From Paratinospora sagittata (lineage: Eukaryota; Streptophyta; Magnoliopsida; Ranunculales; Menispermaceae), in contig CM069593.1 in assembly GCA_035771175.1 (NCBI GenBank), positions 35,786,741-35,850,740 of the forward strand: a stretch of DNA of 64,000 bases, in the 5' to 3' direction. Shown in pieces: positions 37,801 to 49,800 of the stretch. Made by a program: the position numbers and the translations under genes. How positions within the stretch are numbered: the stretch's first letter is position 1; the number at the start of each line of letters is the position of its first letter. The notes below the pieces were generated by a model, which was not told the DNA's origin, ran no database searches, and saw only the letters and a list, made by a program, of their open reading frames with translations.

Positions 37801-40800
37801 GAGTTGATGAAGCTTGTGGTGGTTGACTTTCAGACTTAGCTAGCATTCCTTGGTTGTTTTCTAGTATCTTTTGTTTTTTTTCCCATTGCTCCTTGATTTC
37901 CTGAATTTCCACCACATTAAAATTTCCTAGAAGTGTTCTGCCTTTGGAAATTTTTGGACCGTTTTCCTTTGTTCTTTCTCTGCTCCTGTTGTTGTCTTTC
38001 TTGTGCAAATTGCATTGCCCGATTTACCACTACCCGATAATGTTCAACCTCCAGAATAGACAATGCTTGTCTCAATTCTGATCGAAGCCCTTTATAAAAT
38101 TTCTTCGCCTTCTCTCTTTCGTTAGAGACGGTAGACAATGAGAAAACTAACAATTCAGTAAACTTTGTCGAATATTCCTGAATTGACATATGCCCCTGAT
38201 ATGGCTTACAAAACTCATGTTATTTCTGCCTCTTAATAGCTTTTGCGAAATATTCAACCAAAAAAGCTTCAAACTCAAGCCAAGTCATGGTGGTTACATT
38301 TACAGTTGGGTCTTTAATTGTTTTCCACCAACTGTTGGCCACTCCTACCAATTGATAGGCTACCCGAGGGATTTTTCGATTATCTAGGATGCCCATTGCA
38401 TCAAAAGCTTTCTAGGTCTCATCCAACCATTTTTGTGCAGCATCTACATTTGGTTTTCCTTCAAAAGTTAATGATTGGAGTCTCTTAAACTTGATGATTT
38501 GTTTTGTCTGTTAATCTTCCTCATTCCTATTAACATTTTCCTAGACTTGCAGAGCTCTGGAGTGTCGCCCCAAAGTGGCTTCCATTCGAGCATCCAGATA
38601 TTCTATAAAGTTTTTGAAAAATTGTCCCACTCCATAAGGAGGTTGCTCAGTTTGCTCCTCCATTTGGATAGGCACATTTTTGTAATGCCCCGAAATTTCC
38701 TCCGTCTAGGCCCCGAAAAATGGCGAAAACCCTGAATCAAGGCCCTGGAAAGTGGTCGAGACACACCCAGCTTGGGACAAGCCGTGGAACGCATTCCACG
38801 GCCAGGAACGCGTTCTAGCTGGGTAAAATACAAAAAATGAGAGAATTTTGTGTGGGCCCCACTGTGACTTGGCTTGGTATATACCCCTTTTTGTCTTTCA
38901 TTTGCACATTTAGAACACTTGAGAGAGGGGAAAGAATAGGAGAAAAAGAGGAGGAGAGAAACTTGAGGCTTTGGTGATCTTGATCAATCTCTTCCAAGGT
39001 AGGTGTGATTCACCTCTTCCCTTCATAAAATCTCCTTAGAATGTGTTGGTGTGCTTCAATTTGATCTAAGGACAGCTATGGGTAGCGGTTTGGGAGAATT
39101 CTCAAACCAGGGCTTGGTTGAATGTTTTTGAAATGGTTTAAGAATGAGGGGAATGAGTTCCCTAAACCTTAATCCACGCCCCTTTAGTGTTTCCAAGCCT
39201 TAAACCTCACTTTTATGGTTGCATGAAGTTAGGGTTTCCATAGAACCCTAAGAACCGAAATGCATGCTTAGGATTTGGATTCCTAGAATGATTTAGAACC
39301 CAATGGTGGCAATTTCCCCAATTTTTTATGAGAAATTGTGGGTACTGCATGTAAATGACCTAGCCCTAGAATTTGGACCTAGGGTTTTCCATAGAAGGTG
39401 CATGTGACATTGTGACCTATGTGGATTATGTTAGCATGCTTAGATGATTTATGGTGTTAATTTGGAGTTTCCAATGGCGTAACATGTTGGCTAGTTCAAA
39501 TTGGCCATGTTGGCATATTGTAGAGATTTCCCCAATTTTGGGGCAAATGTAGTAATTTGATATGAATTGGGGATTTTAGTGAAATTGTGTTGGTTTTACA
39601 TGGTTGGGGGAGGAGGAGAAGCAAATTCCTATATGAATGGTTGCAACTTTGAATCCCCCTGGCGCATCCATTTTGGGATTTATTTTCGGGTGGCGTGGTA
39701 GGTCCTCTTGCCTTGGGTCTCCCGGCTCGTGGCCTTGTGGGTGGGTGGTGGCCCCGTGGATTAGTCGGATTCCTGGATACCAAGGTCATAAAAAAATAAT
39801 AATAATAAAAAAAAAAAAAAGAATGATGAATGATGTAAATGGTCTAGTTGGCCATGTTGAGACCTAGACTAGTGATTTGACTTGGGTTGTGTATTTTGGG
39901 TTGATGAACGTGGAATATATGTGGAATCAAAGGGTATGTATGTGTAGTTTGATTCCAAGTGGTTTGACATGGTGAGTAGTGTGGTTGACCTAAATGGACT
40001 AGGTGTTGGCATGAATTATGTGCAATGGATATGTTGTGAATATGGATATTGATATGTATGGATTTATGTGTAAATGCAGAATTTAAGTTGGAATTGGGTA
40101 ACCTGTGTGTGAATAGAACTTGCTCTCATTGGCTTGGTTGTGAGTAGAACTTCATTTGTGTTTAATCTTTTATGTCATCATATCTACTATATGTTGTATG
40201 TTTGGAGCATAAATTGTGTTTTAAATTGATGTTGCATAGCGTGTAAAACCCTGTGGTGTTAGTATGTCTTACATATTTGGTTAAAGCAAGGTCTTGGAGT
40301 ATGTCCATGTAATTTGGGGAACACTCTTCATAAGAGAACTCCTTTACAAGAGGCATAGCAAGACTTAGCATGCCAATAAGAGATAGAACCACGCCATAGG
40401 AGGTTTTCGGATGAGATGAGAATGTGAGTTCAGAGCCATGATCCTGCGAACATGAGCTAGAGACTCCGTTGAATATTCTAAGTCTCGGATCCTAGTACTA
40501 CGATGCTCGATCTCACGACGGCTGCCTAAACTCATATAATCCCGGATCATAATGACTGCGGCACTAGATCTCACGGCAAAGTCTGGACTAGAACATGAGA
40601 AATGGAATGTTGTATGGGAAGAAAATGTTGTATGAAATTTTACTTGCATTGATTATATGATGGATGCCTATGATATATATATATGTGGTTTCATCATCCC
40701 ATGACACTATCATGCATACATGGATTTTACTGATGAGTATTTGATGGCATAACTAAATTATATTCACTGGGCATCGTTAGCTCACTCTCTCACTTCCCTT

Positions 40801-43800
40801 TTTCAAGTCTTTCTGTTCAAGATAAGGGTAAGGGAATCATCCTTGGTTGAGGACCTAGCCAGCATTAGAGCTTAGCTTTTTGGATGTGAGTTTTGGGAGA
40901 AATTTATGTATATGTTGACTTGATGTAATCACATATGTATGTCTTTTGTAATTTTTAGTACATATGTATTCATATAACACCTAACACACGTTTTAGTTAG
41001 ATGGTAAGGATGGTTATGTTCATAACTTTGATATTGGGATTATGGTTGGACTTGACCCTAATGATGGAATGGTATAGCATAATCCACTTTGTACACATTG
41101 GAGTTTTATTTATCTATGGAATGGTTAGTTGTGGATAGTAGAACTGTACGGGTACTTACAAGATGATTATTAAAAGAAAAAGAATGGGACTCTATGGAGA
41201 GTCAATAGGTTGAGGCTTGTAGGGTTCCGATCTTTCCATAGAAGATGGGGTGGTTGGGGATGCCTACGCCTATCGACTCACTTCAACATATACACACTGT
41301 CCCTGCGGGGATGGTGGTCCGGGGTTGGGGCTGCCACATTTTGGTCCTCCATAGGTCTTTTCCCGGTTGCATTGGTTTCAGTTGTTGGGATTTTCAATAC
41401 GGGTGGCGTTTGATAAGTCTCATTTTGTGCAGCATTTTCATCAGGTTGTGGCTCTTCAACTTGCATCTTGGACGAGCTTGCCTTTCCCTTACTCCTAGTT
41501 TGTACCGGCATTCGATTATTCAAAGTATCTAGATTATTCATAAGTCAAATATGTATAAACGAGGAAGAGAGACACGGTGGCGGATCGTGGTGCGGCATCT
41601 CTGCGAGCTCATTCTTCACCAACATAATCTTGTTCTTCGTCTTTGGATTGGTAAATCTTACAAGGTGGGATGACTCCTGAGATTTGCTCGTATTACTCGT
41701 TTCTATAGTATTGCATATTTTTTGTATTCACACTGGTGTATGATTTTGGGTGCGATTGGCCCATGTTGCGCGCTAAATACAATCTTTGGGTGTGATTGGC
41801 CCATGCTGCGTGCTAAATGTAATCTTTGGGTTATGATTTACCCTGCTTAGTGCAAAAGAAATCATTCATGCGCATGTGTTCTATGTATATTTTAATGCAC
41901 ATGCTTTTCATATATGTTGATCTCGATGTTGTGATTGTTGCATTTGTGATGCGTGTTTGTTATGGTTAAATTATATATAATCCAAAGACATAGTCAAGTA
42001 ATATTATATTGTAATATGTGGTTTAACCCTAGTTTATTAACTAGGATTAATTTCTAATCAAAACCAGGGGTATGACAATCAAAAACCAAAACCATTTTAA
42101 GAGCAAATAAAAGGCTTTTGATGCTTGATTGACCAAATTATTTATGTAATAATATGACTTGAGAAAGAATAACGAAGAAAAATATAAATATAACCACAAA
42201 TGTTGAAACACTTTAAATTTTTAATTCTTCCAAAAATTTTGTTCTATACCAACTATAGAGACTTCTTAGATTTAGGTTTGAGAAGAAGAGAAATATAAGA
42301 TGTAATGAATGAACGAGTTCCCTTTGACAAAGAACTCATTCAAATTACATTAAGCTTTTGAATAAACTTCAATTAAGTCCAAACTTTTTAACAATTACAA
42401 ATACCTCCCTACTACCTACTCTACTAAGTACCTAGGCAATTTAGTCATCAAATGCCTAGGCAATAGCTTGACAACATTAGTAGACGTCATGGCTTGGGAA
42501 AGCTCACAAGGAGGCTAAAAAGGATAAGAGGAAATACAAATATTGATTTAGTCTATAATAGAGGCAATGATTATAGTGTTTCTCTGACTATTTTTGGATA
42601 TATGGATGCAAACTTTGTTGGAAATCACTAACATAGCTTTTGTGGCAATACCATCAATCTTACGACACCCTTATGCCTACAATGGCCTTTTTCAAATGAC
42701 TAATGCAAAGTAAATGGCAATTAGATTTAGTGAAGGAGGTTTGTTGGTTTCAAGATTGAATTTATGTCGTGGTATTATATGAACTAATGTTTGTACATGT
42801 GCAGCTGATTTTATTAAAGAATAATTAAAATAAAACAACTTTTTAGTAGAAAAGAATTATATATGTTTTGTCTTTTAACATGATCAAAATGACTAAAATC
42901 ATTTAAAAATATGGAAGAGGGCAATTAGGAGTAAAACTTAGACCTTAAAAGGGTAAATTAGAGAAAAAAAATAATTTAAAAGCCTAACGTAGGGTGTAGG
43001 AAAAAACTGAAAATTAGTTAATTGCAAAAACTATTTTAGCCCTATTGACAAGAAAATTAATTTTTCAAAAATAAAAATAAGATAAACTTTCAAGGGTATT
43101 TTGGGTAGAATAAAAGGCTTCACCGTCAACTACCCTAAGTATTCTTATTATAATAGTGTATAAATATTGTGTGTTTGTTAGGTTGAATGCAATACATTTG
43201 ATTGAGAAAAATCAACGTATCAAAGAGGCCCAAACATATTGATATGAAATTACATTTTATTCAATGTAATTGCACAATGTATTATTGTAGTAGGGAAGCT
43301 TGCTATTGTAGATAATTCAACAAACATGACGACCAAGACTATTCCTTTATCTATTTTTCGTCTATGACCCCTCGGCGTCCCCGCTAACCCCTTTGTGGGG
43401 GCAAGACTATTCCGGAGTCAGAAACTGCAAGGTTGTCGGGCGTCCCTCCCCAAAGTGGGCAGATAAGTGTGGGCACGAACTCGAACTCGAAATCGAGACC
43501 TCGCCCCTCAACTACAACTTATACTTCGTCCCTCATCCAACGAGGCTACCCAACTTTGGGTAAAAATGTATGGTTGGTGGTGCGTTTACAGCTGGAATAA
43601 CCAAGCCTATTCAAGTTGCTATGTTCAAGCACTAACCAGACTTGACTTTGTGTGTATGCTTTTTAGGGCTCCTCAAAAGAGATGTGCAAAGGCCACACAT
43701 TGAGTTTCTATTTTTTATTAGGATAGGGAAATTCAAGTCAAGATGGAGATTTGTTTGTGGCTTAAACCTAACAATTCTTTACATACTGAATTAGCATGAT

Positions 43801-46800
43801 TCTGACATAACTTGGCCTAATCATACCCAATCTCTACTAGGTTATAAAATGTTGTCAGGCTCAACATGCTCTCCACTTGCTAATGCGGGAGTATCTCTGA
43901 ACCATGAAGATCACAGGTATAAGATTATGCCTCTTATTAACTAGTGTCCAGAATTTCAAAATAAATCAAAGGTAATTTTGAAAAGCTTAACAAGAAGGAA
44001 AATTCTAGAAATTGTGGTCAATTTTACTTCTAGAAGATCAAGATATCATGGGGAGTCGTAGCAGTCTACGAGCAACTAATTCTCTTTAATTTTTGTTTCA
44101 TTTTTTAGAATCTTAAATGTTGTGTTTATTTATGTGTCTAAGAAGTTGTAAGAACAATAATTGTTTAGTAAGTTGTACAAGTCATAATTATGCTTCTAAT
44201 AAGTTGTAAGTCTTTAATTGTGATAGTTAATGCCTGGAGGGTTGTTCCAACTTCCAAGGCCTATAAACTTGAATCAAAGGAAAGACAAAGGGACATAGGA
44301 GTTGAGATTAATAGAAGTCTTGTTTTGGGGTTTACACTCTACTAGAACATTGTATCTCTTGGTGCATTCCACAGAGTGATGAGGTTTTTAGCCATGTATC
44401 CCTTGCATAACAACCTTGGATGGTGATTTTTCGTATTTCTTAAGTGTTTGCTTGGATGGTGAGCTATTTCCCTATCTTTGTTTGTGAGCAATCGCATCTT
44501 TCCATGTTAGTCTTGTATGAGTTGGTATCAGAGCTTTAATGCGTAATGGTCGGTCGTCATCGTCAAGTTTCAACACCAGCAACGTCTGCAAATGATGATC
44601 GAGTTGGCCCTCAAGTTGATCAAAGAGATTTCATTATTGATGAATTGAGGCAACAAATTGAACAACTCCAGCAACAGTTACTTATAATGGAGATTCGTAA
44701 GCAAGATGTTCTACAACCTATTCTTGTAACTGTTATAGAGCTGAGAAGGAAAGATGTGATTTCTCACAAACAAAGATAGGGAAATAGCTCACCACCTAAG
44801 CAAACACTCACGGAATACAGAAAATCATCATCCAAGGTTGTTATGCAAGAGATACAGGGTTAAAGAACTCACCACTCTATGGAATCCACCAAGAGATACA
44901 ATGCTCCAATAGCGTATAAATCCAAAAAGGGGATTTTTAATTGATCTCCAATCCAATGTCCTTTCTCCTTGTTTACATTCGAATTTATAAGTCTTGGAAC
45001 AACCCTTCAAGCTTAAGTAAAATAAAGACTTGACAAGTTACTAGGAGCATAGTTATGGCCAGAGCTTACTAAGTACCAAGTTACTAGAAATATAACTAGG
45101 AGTCTATGACCTGTACAACTTACTAGACTATAAAATACATACACATAGCTAAACACCACATTTAAGATTCTAGAGAATGAAAGCAACATTAAGGTAGTCT
45201 AATTACTAATTAGCTGCTGCAACTCCCCATATTATCTTGACCTTCTAGAATGAATTGACCAAAATTCTAGAATCGCCCTTTTTGTTGAACTTCCCAAATT
45301 ACCCTTGCTTTATTTTGAAATTCTGGACACAAGCGGATATGATCTTCATGGTTCCAAGACACCTACCGTGTCAATCTCCTCTTTTTGAAAAGGAGTTTGT
45401 CCCCGAATTCGAATTACCACTAGAAGAATCATCATAATAAGGACGATGTCAAATGATAAAAAAAATTGGTGGTCGAAGAAAACTTGACCACTTGAATCCA
45501 TAAGCATCAGAATTAATCCAATACAACATTTTCACAACTCTAATTCCTTAACCGCTTAATCTAATTCAACATTTTCACAACTCTCTGAATCAATAATAAG
45601 TTCACACACATTCCCTTTGATAATGCATGTGGAAAGGAAAATATTAGAGTGTAACCAAACATCACTCTCCTCATATTTGGAGCCAAGCTTATCTTTTGAA
45701 CTAAATAGCTCCCCTTGGTCATCACAATCCACCTCTTCCTCGGATTCATCAGAATATTCATCAAATATTGGCAGATTATCAAAAAGATTGTTAATTTCTT
45801 CATTTATAAGAATAGGTTGCAAAACATCTCGCTTACGAATCTCCATCACAAGTAATCGTTGTTGGAGTTGTTCAATTTGTTGTCTCAATTCACTAATAAT
45901 CAAATCTCTTTGATCAACTTGAGGGGCAACTTGACCATCATTTGCAAAAGTTGTTGGTGTTGAAACTTGACGACGACGACCAGCCACTACACACCAAAGC
46001 TCTGATACCAACTCATACAGGGCTAATATGAAAAGATGTGATTGCTCACAAAGAAAGGTAAGAAAATAGCTCACCACCCAAGCAAACACTCAAGGGATAC
46101 AGAAATCACTACCCAAGGTTGTTATGCAAGGGATACAGGGCTAAAGAACTCACCAACCTATGAAATCCACCAAGAAAAAATAGTGTTCTAGTAGGGTGTA
46201 AACACAAAAACGGGATTTCTATTAATCGTCCTATGTCCCTTTGTCTTTGCTTTGATTCTCACAAACAAAGATAGGGAAATAACTCACCACCCAAGCAAAT
46301 ACTCAAGGAATACAAAAAATCACCAACAAAGATTGTTATGCAAGGGATACATGGCTAAAGAACTCAACCACTGTATGGAATCCACCAAGAGATACAGTGT
46401 TCTAGTAGGGTGTAAACCCAAAAACAGGACTTCTATTAATCTCAAGTCCTATGTCCCTTTGTCTTTCCTTTAATTCAAGTTTATAGGCCTTGGAACAACC
46501 CTCCAAGCATAAGTAAAATAACTATCACAATTATAAAGACTTAACAACTTACTAAAAGCATAATTATGACTTGTACAACTTACTAAACAATTAAAGTTCT
46601 TACGACTTCCTAGACAAATAAATAAACACAACATTTTAGATTCTAAAAAATGAAACAAACATCAAAGAGAATTAGTTGCTTGTGGACTGCTACAACTCCT
46701 CAAGATATCTTGACCTTCTAGAAGTAAAATTGACTACAATTTCAAGAATTTTCCTACTTGTTGAACTTTCCAAAATTACCCTTGATTTATTTTGAAATTC

Positions 46801-49800
46801 TAGACATTAGCTGATAAGAGTCATAATCTTATACCTGTAATCTTCCAGGTTCAGAGATACTCCTGTATCACTCCCGACCTGATCACAAATTGTTCGCAAT
46901 TTGATTTGTCTTTAGATGAACCAAGATGTAGCAGTTAGAATCATTATCCACACATATGATTACCTAGTTAAATCACTTTTCTAGTCAAAATACGGCTCGA
47001 ATATTCATTCTCTTAGTTCAAAATGTCAATGAGTTTGAACTTCAAGCATGCCAAGATGTTTCTTGTGAAAAAAATTTGATGGCAATTTTACAAATACCAT
47101 ACTACATTGGACACAGTACAACCAACCAACAAAGCACGCATGGGCTCTTTTTGTCTGTCTAGTTGATGTGATAGTATGTGGTTCATTGGATGATATGGAT
47201 TAATTGTCTATGAATATTAAACCTACATACAATTTACACCTCCAAGATAGTGCCTAGGCAAAAGCAAATACAATAGAAAGTGAAGTCTTCCTAAATTTAC
47301 CACACAAGTTTATTGGGGAAAAAGATGCACTTTATCACACTTAACACATAAAGGCTTCCATGTAAACTGTTTAACAATATGATGAAATTTTCAAGCAACC
47401 ATGTCAAGTACTCAAGTCATGTAGGAATTAAGCAAGTGGCAAAAAATATAATGCACAAACACACAAAGATCACCAAAAGCTAATCAAATAAGCACTTATA
47501 CAAATAGAAAAGAAATTTATCCAGCATCAAAAAAAAGAAATTAAAAGTTTTCGATTTCTCATTTATTGTGACCAAATTGGCTCACATCATTTAAACTACA
47601 ATCTTATCTATCATATTGACCAAATATTCTTCTTAGTCTTGGGAATTATCCAAAATTTCTTTGTCTTATCCATCATTAGATTTGTCTTCTTTATCAATGG
47701 ATGATTGTGGGACCCATTATTTCCCACCCTTCTTTTCCAACTCCACAATCCTAGCACACTACCATTATTTCCTTTCTGCAACAAAGACCAGCTACATTTT
47801 AAAAGTCGGTGCAAGCATAGAATTAGTAGGGAAGTTGTTTGAAAAGGTGGAAATCCATAGTGGTAGTGTTCCATTTTATTTATGTACCTCAAATATGGAA
47901 AAGCAAGAAAGCAAAAGCCCTCATGGTTATCAAAAAGGTAACGAAGCTTAGGACTTTGATGGAGATAGCTCTATTGGGTCATTGTTGCAGAACAATTTGG
48001 CCAACCAATTTGCCACCATCAAAAAGCAAAGTCGGCATAGAGCAGCCCAATCAATCATCTAGGCAGTTTTAAGGTCAAAATGTCCGACAATTTCCTAAAC
48101 ATGAGGTAGTAGTGTCTCTATAATTTGAATTCTAAGGACTCCATAATGCATTCACTCACATACACACATTTTAGAGGTATGAACAGGAGACATACACTTT
48201 TCCAAATTTTCTCTCATTTGTTTGCCCATACATGATTGAGAACTACAAACCATTATTTTTTCTAAAAAAAATCAATTACTTTCCTTTTTGAAAATAAACA
48301 AGAAAAATTAATACCCAAATAACAAAAATAATAATAAGTGTGACAAGTGCCATCAATCAAAGGATGTCCCCTTTTTTGTACTTAAATTTTGACAATAATG
48401 ATGATTATTTTTTTTTACTAGAAACATGGACAATAATGATGATTATTGATTTATAGAATGATACTAAACTAATTTTGAACTAGGGCATAGTTTTTTTTTC
48501 TGTTCTTTTCTTTTCTTTTTTCAATGTCTTGTCCTTGATGAATGTGGTGTATTTATTTTTGAAGTTGGAATCACCATTCTTTAGACTTCAAGTTTGAATT
48601 GACTTAATAAAGTTGAAATGCTTATTTATGCTGCTAAATATTCAATAAACAATATTTACTAACATAAAATTAAATTATACATAATTTATTTAACTTTTAC
48701 TAATTAACTACTAAACCTCACCTAGGAACTAGGAAGGACACATCGCTTAGCAGCTTAGCCATTTTTTGATGCCTTGATAGCCCTAGCAAAACAGTGGTGT
48801 ATATGAGCCAATGACCAAAAGATTTATTCCAATCATTTCTATCAATCTCTTTATTTGGATAGAAGATCTTCTTAGGTTGATCCTTTCATCATCCTAGCTT
48901 CACTGCCTCTAGGGTTCAGCATTGAAAAGTCCAGCCCAATGTGACTTTCCTTGTGTATTGAGCCTTTTTGGACCATCCCATGGATTATTCTCTATCAAAA
49001 TCACCTCCTAAACCCTCAACCTCCACTATTTGCTCCTGATCCATTTTTCAAGGGAAGAGGGGAGGCAGGAGTTTAAATCAAAACTAGCGTGGAGATCCTT
49101 AATGTTCAATGAAGAGATGTTCTCTCTTTCATAGAAGCAAAGCATTTGTGATGCTTGCTTGTGTTTTCCATCATCTGAAGAACATTGCTAAATAGGAAAA
49201 GATGATCAGTGAAAGGAATATTATAAATAAGGGATGTAAAAGGAGATCCCTTCAACTAGATGTTTCTATATCAATGGGTGAGAAAAGCTTTAAGGAATTG
49301 AGATATCTTTCCTTTTAGTTCTTTGCATGAGGTTATATCTACTTGCATTAGAAGAGGATCAATTTTGGGCTGCTTGTATGAAGAATGCTGGCTTATGTTG
49401 TCATTCCTATTACAACCAAACACAAGCTCTCCATGCACCCCAAACACAGCACCCAGAAGGGAAAAAAGAAAAAGAAAAAAAAGAAATGTGTAATTTTCAA
49501 CAGCTTGACATTCTTAAGAACTTTGACATATACAGGATACCTGCCCCTTCTTGGTCATGAGTTGTCGAAGGATTGTCTCTGGCCTTGTCTTCCCAGTAGT
49601 TGGTTCACCGCTACAAATACCAGGAGAGAAACATAAAATTAGTTTTGAAAAGACAATGCTACCTTTTGGATGTTATTCTCTAGAAGCAATTCAAAGATGA
49701 GATATTTACGTCTTTCTATCAAGGAAACGTATGGTAATATTATTGACCTCAGCTTCTGAAACTTGCAGCCTAATGATTCCACCTGAAAGAATTTCAAGAT

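Larger units (their letters stand above)
37210..41541 (-). mobile_element. Ty3/gypsy element B, gag-protease part only
   Basis: Gag starts [18 protein letters not shown] at 41541, is split by the solo LTR 41338-38681, and resumes with [18 protein letters not shown]. The retrotrans-gag core (38400-37917) and zinc knuckle [14 protein letters not shown] (about 37750) are followed by an intact retropepsin motif [13 protein letters not shown] (about 37530) and [12 protein letters not shown] sequence. It stops at about 37210 where element A begins. RT, RNase H, integrase and a matching LTR are missing. Distinct from A by gag and knuckle type. Confidence 0.83.
30889..42077. mobile_element. 11.2-kb nested LTR-retrotransposon block with inverted LTR ends
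   Basis: Left edge TGTAACACTAACACCCC, right edge ccaggggtatgaca, flanked by direct repeats ATCAA (30884-30888, 42078-42082). Inside, in order: an LTR with a TATA-like box on the minus strand and a long AT microsatellite (30889-32082), gypsy element A (32088-37200), gypsy element B gag-protease (37210-41541) split by a solo LTR, and a partial LTR (41563-42077) inverted relative to the left one. The outer edges are both LTR 3' ends, so it is not a simple intact element. Confidence 0.55.
44731..46870 (-). mobile_element. short non-autonomous gag-bearing LTR element (TR-GAG-like)
   Basis: Minus-strand order: 5' LTR 46870-46013 (TGATACAGG start, enlarged by an internal tandem duplication), PBS 46010-45999, an ORF to 45556, a polypurine tract before 45373 (aaaagaggagat), and 3' LTR 45372-44731. 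The internal region is only about 640 bp, far below an autonomous gypsy. No matching TSD (gtaac versus ctccc). Confidence 0.75.
25948..49540 (-). other. giant 23.6-kb intron of OEP80
   Basis: Bounded by GTATCC after exon d and atatgcag before exon e, with matching codon phase. It contains most of the TE copies of the window: hAT MITE, SINE and Tourist, SINE dimer, nested gypsy block, and an inverted pair of LTR elements. Stretches between them (28000-29690, 42483-43370, 46880-49500) are AT-rich with no coding potential I can recognise. Confidence 0.88.

Noticed and set aside
44523..44534. tRNA-like sequence TGGTATCAGAGC
   Set aside because: It is the retrotransposon primer-binding site complementary to initiator tRNA, with no cloverleaf around it; no tRNA gene in the window.
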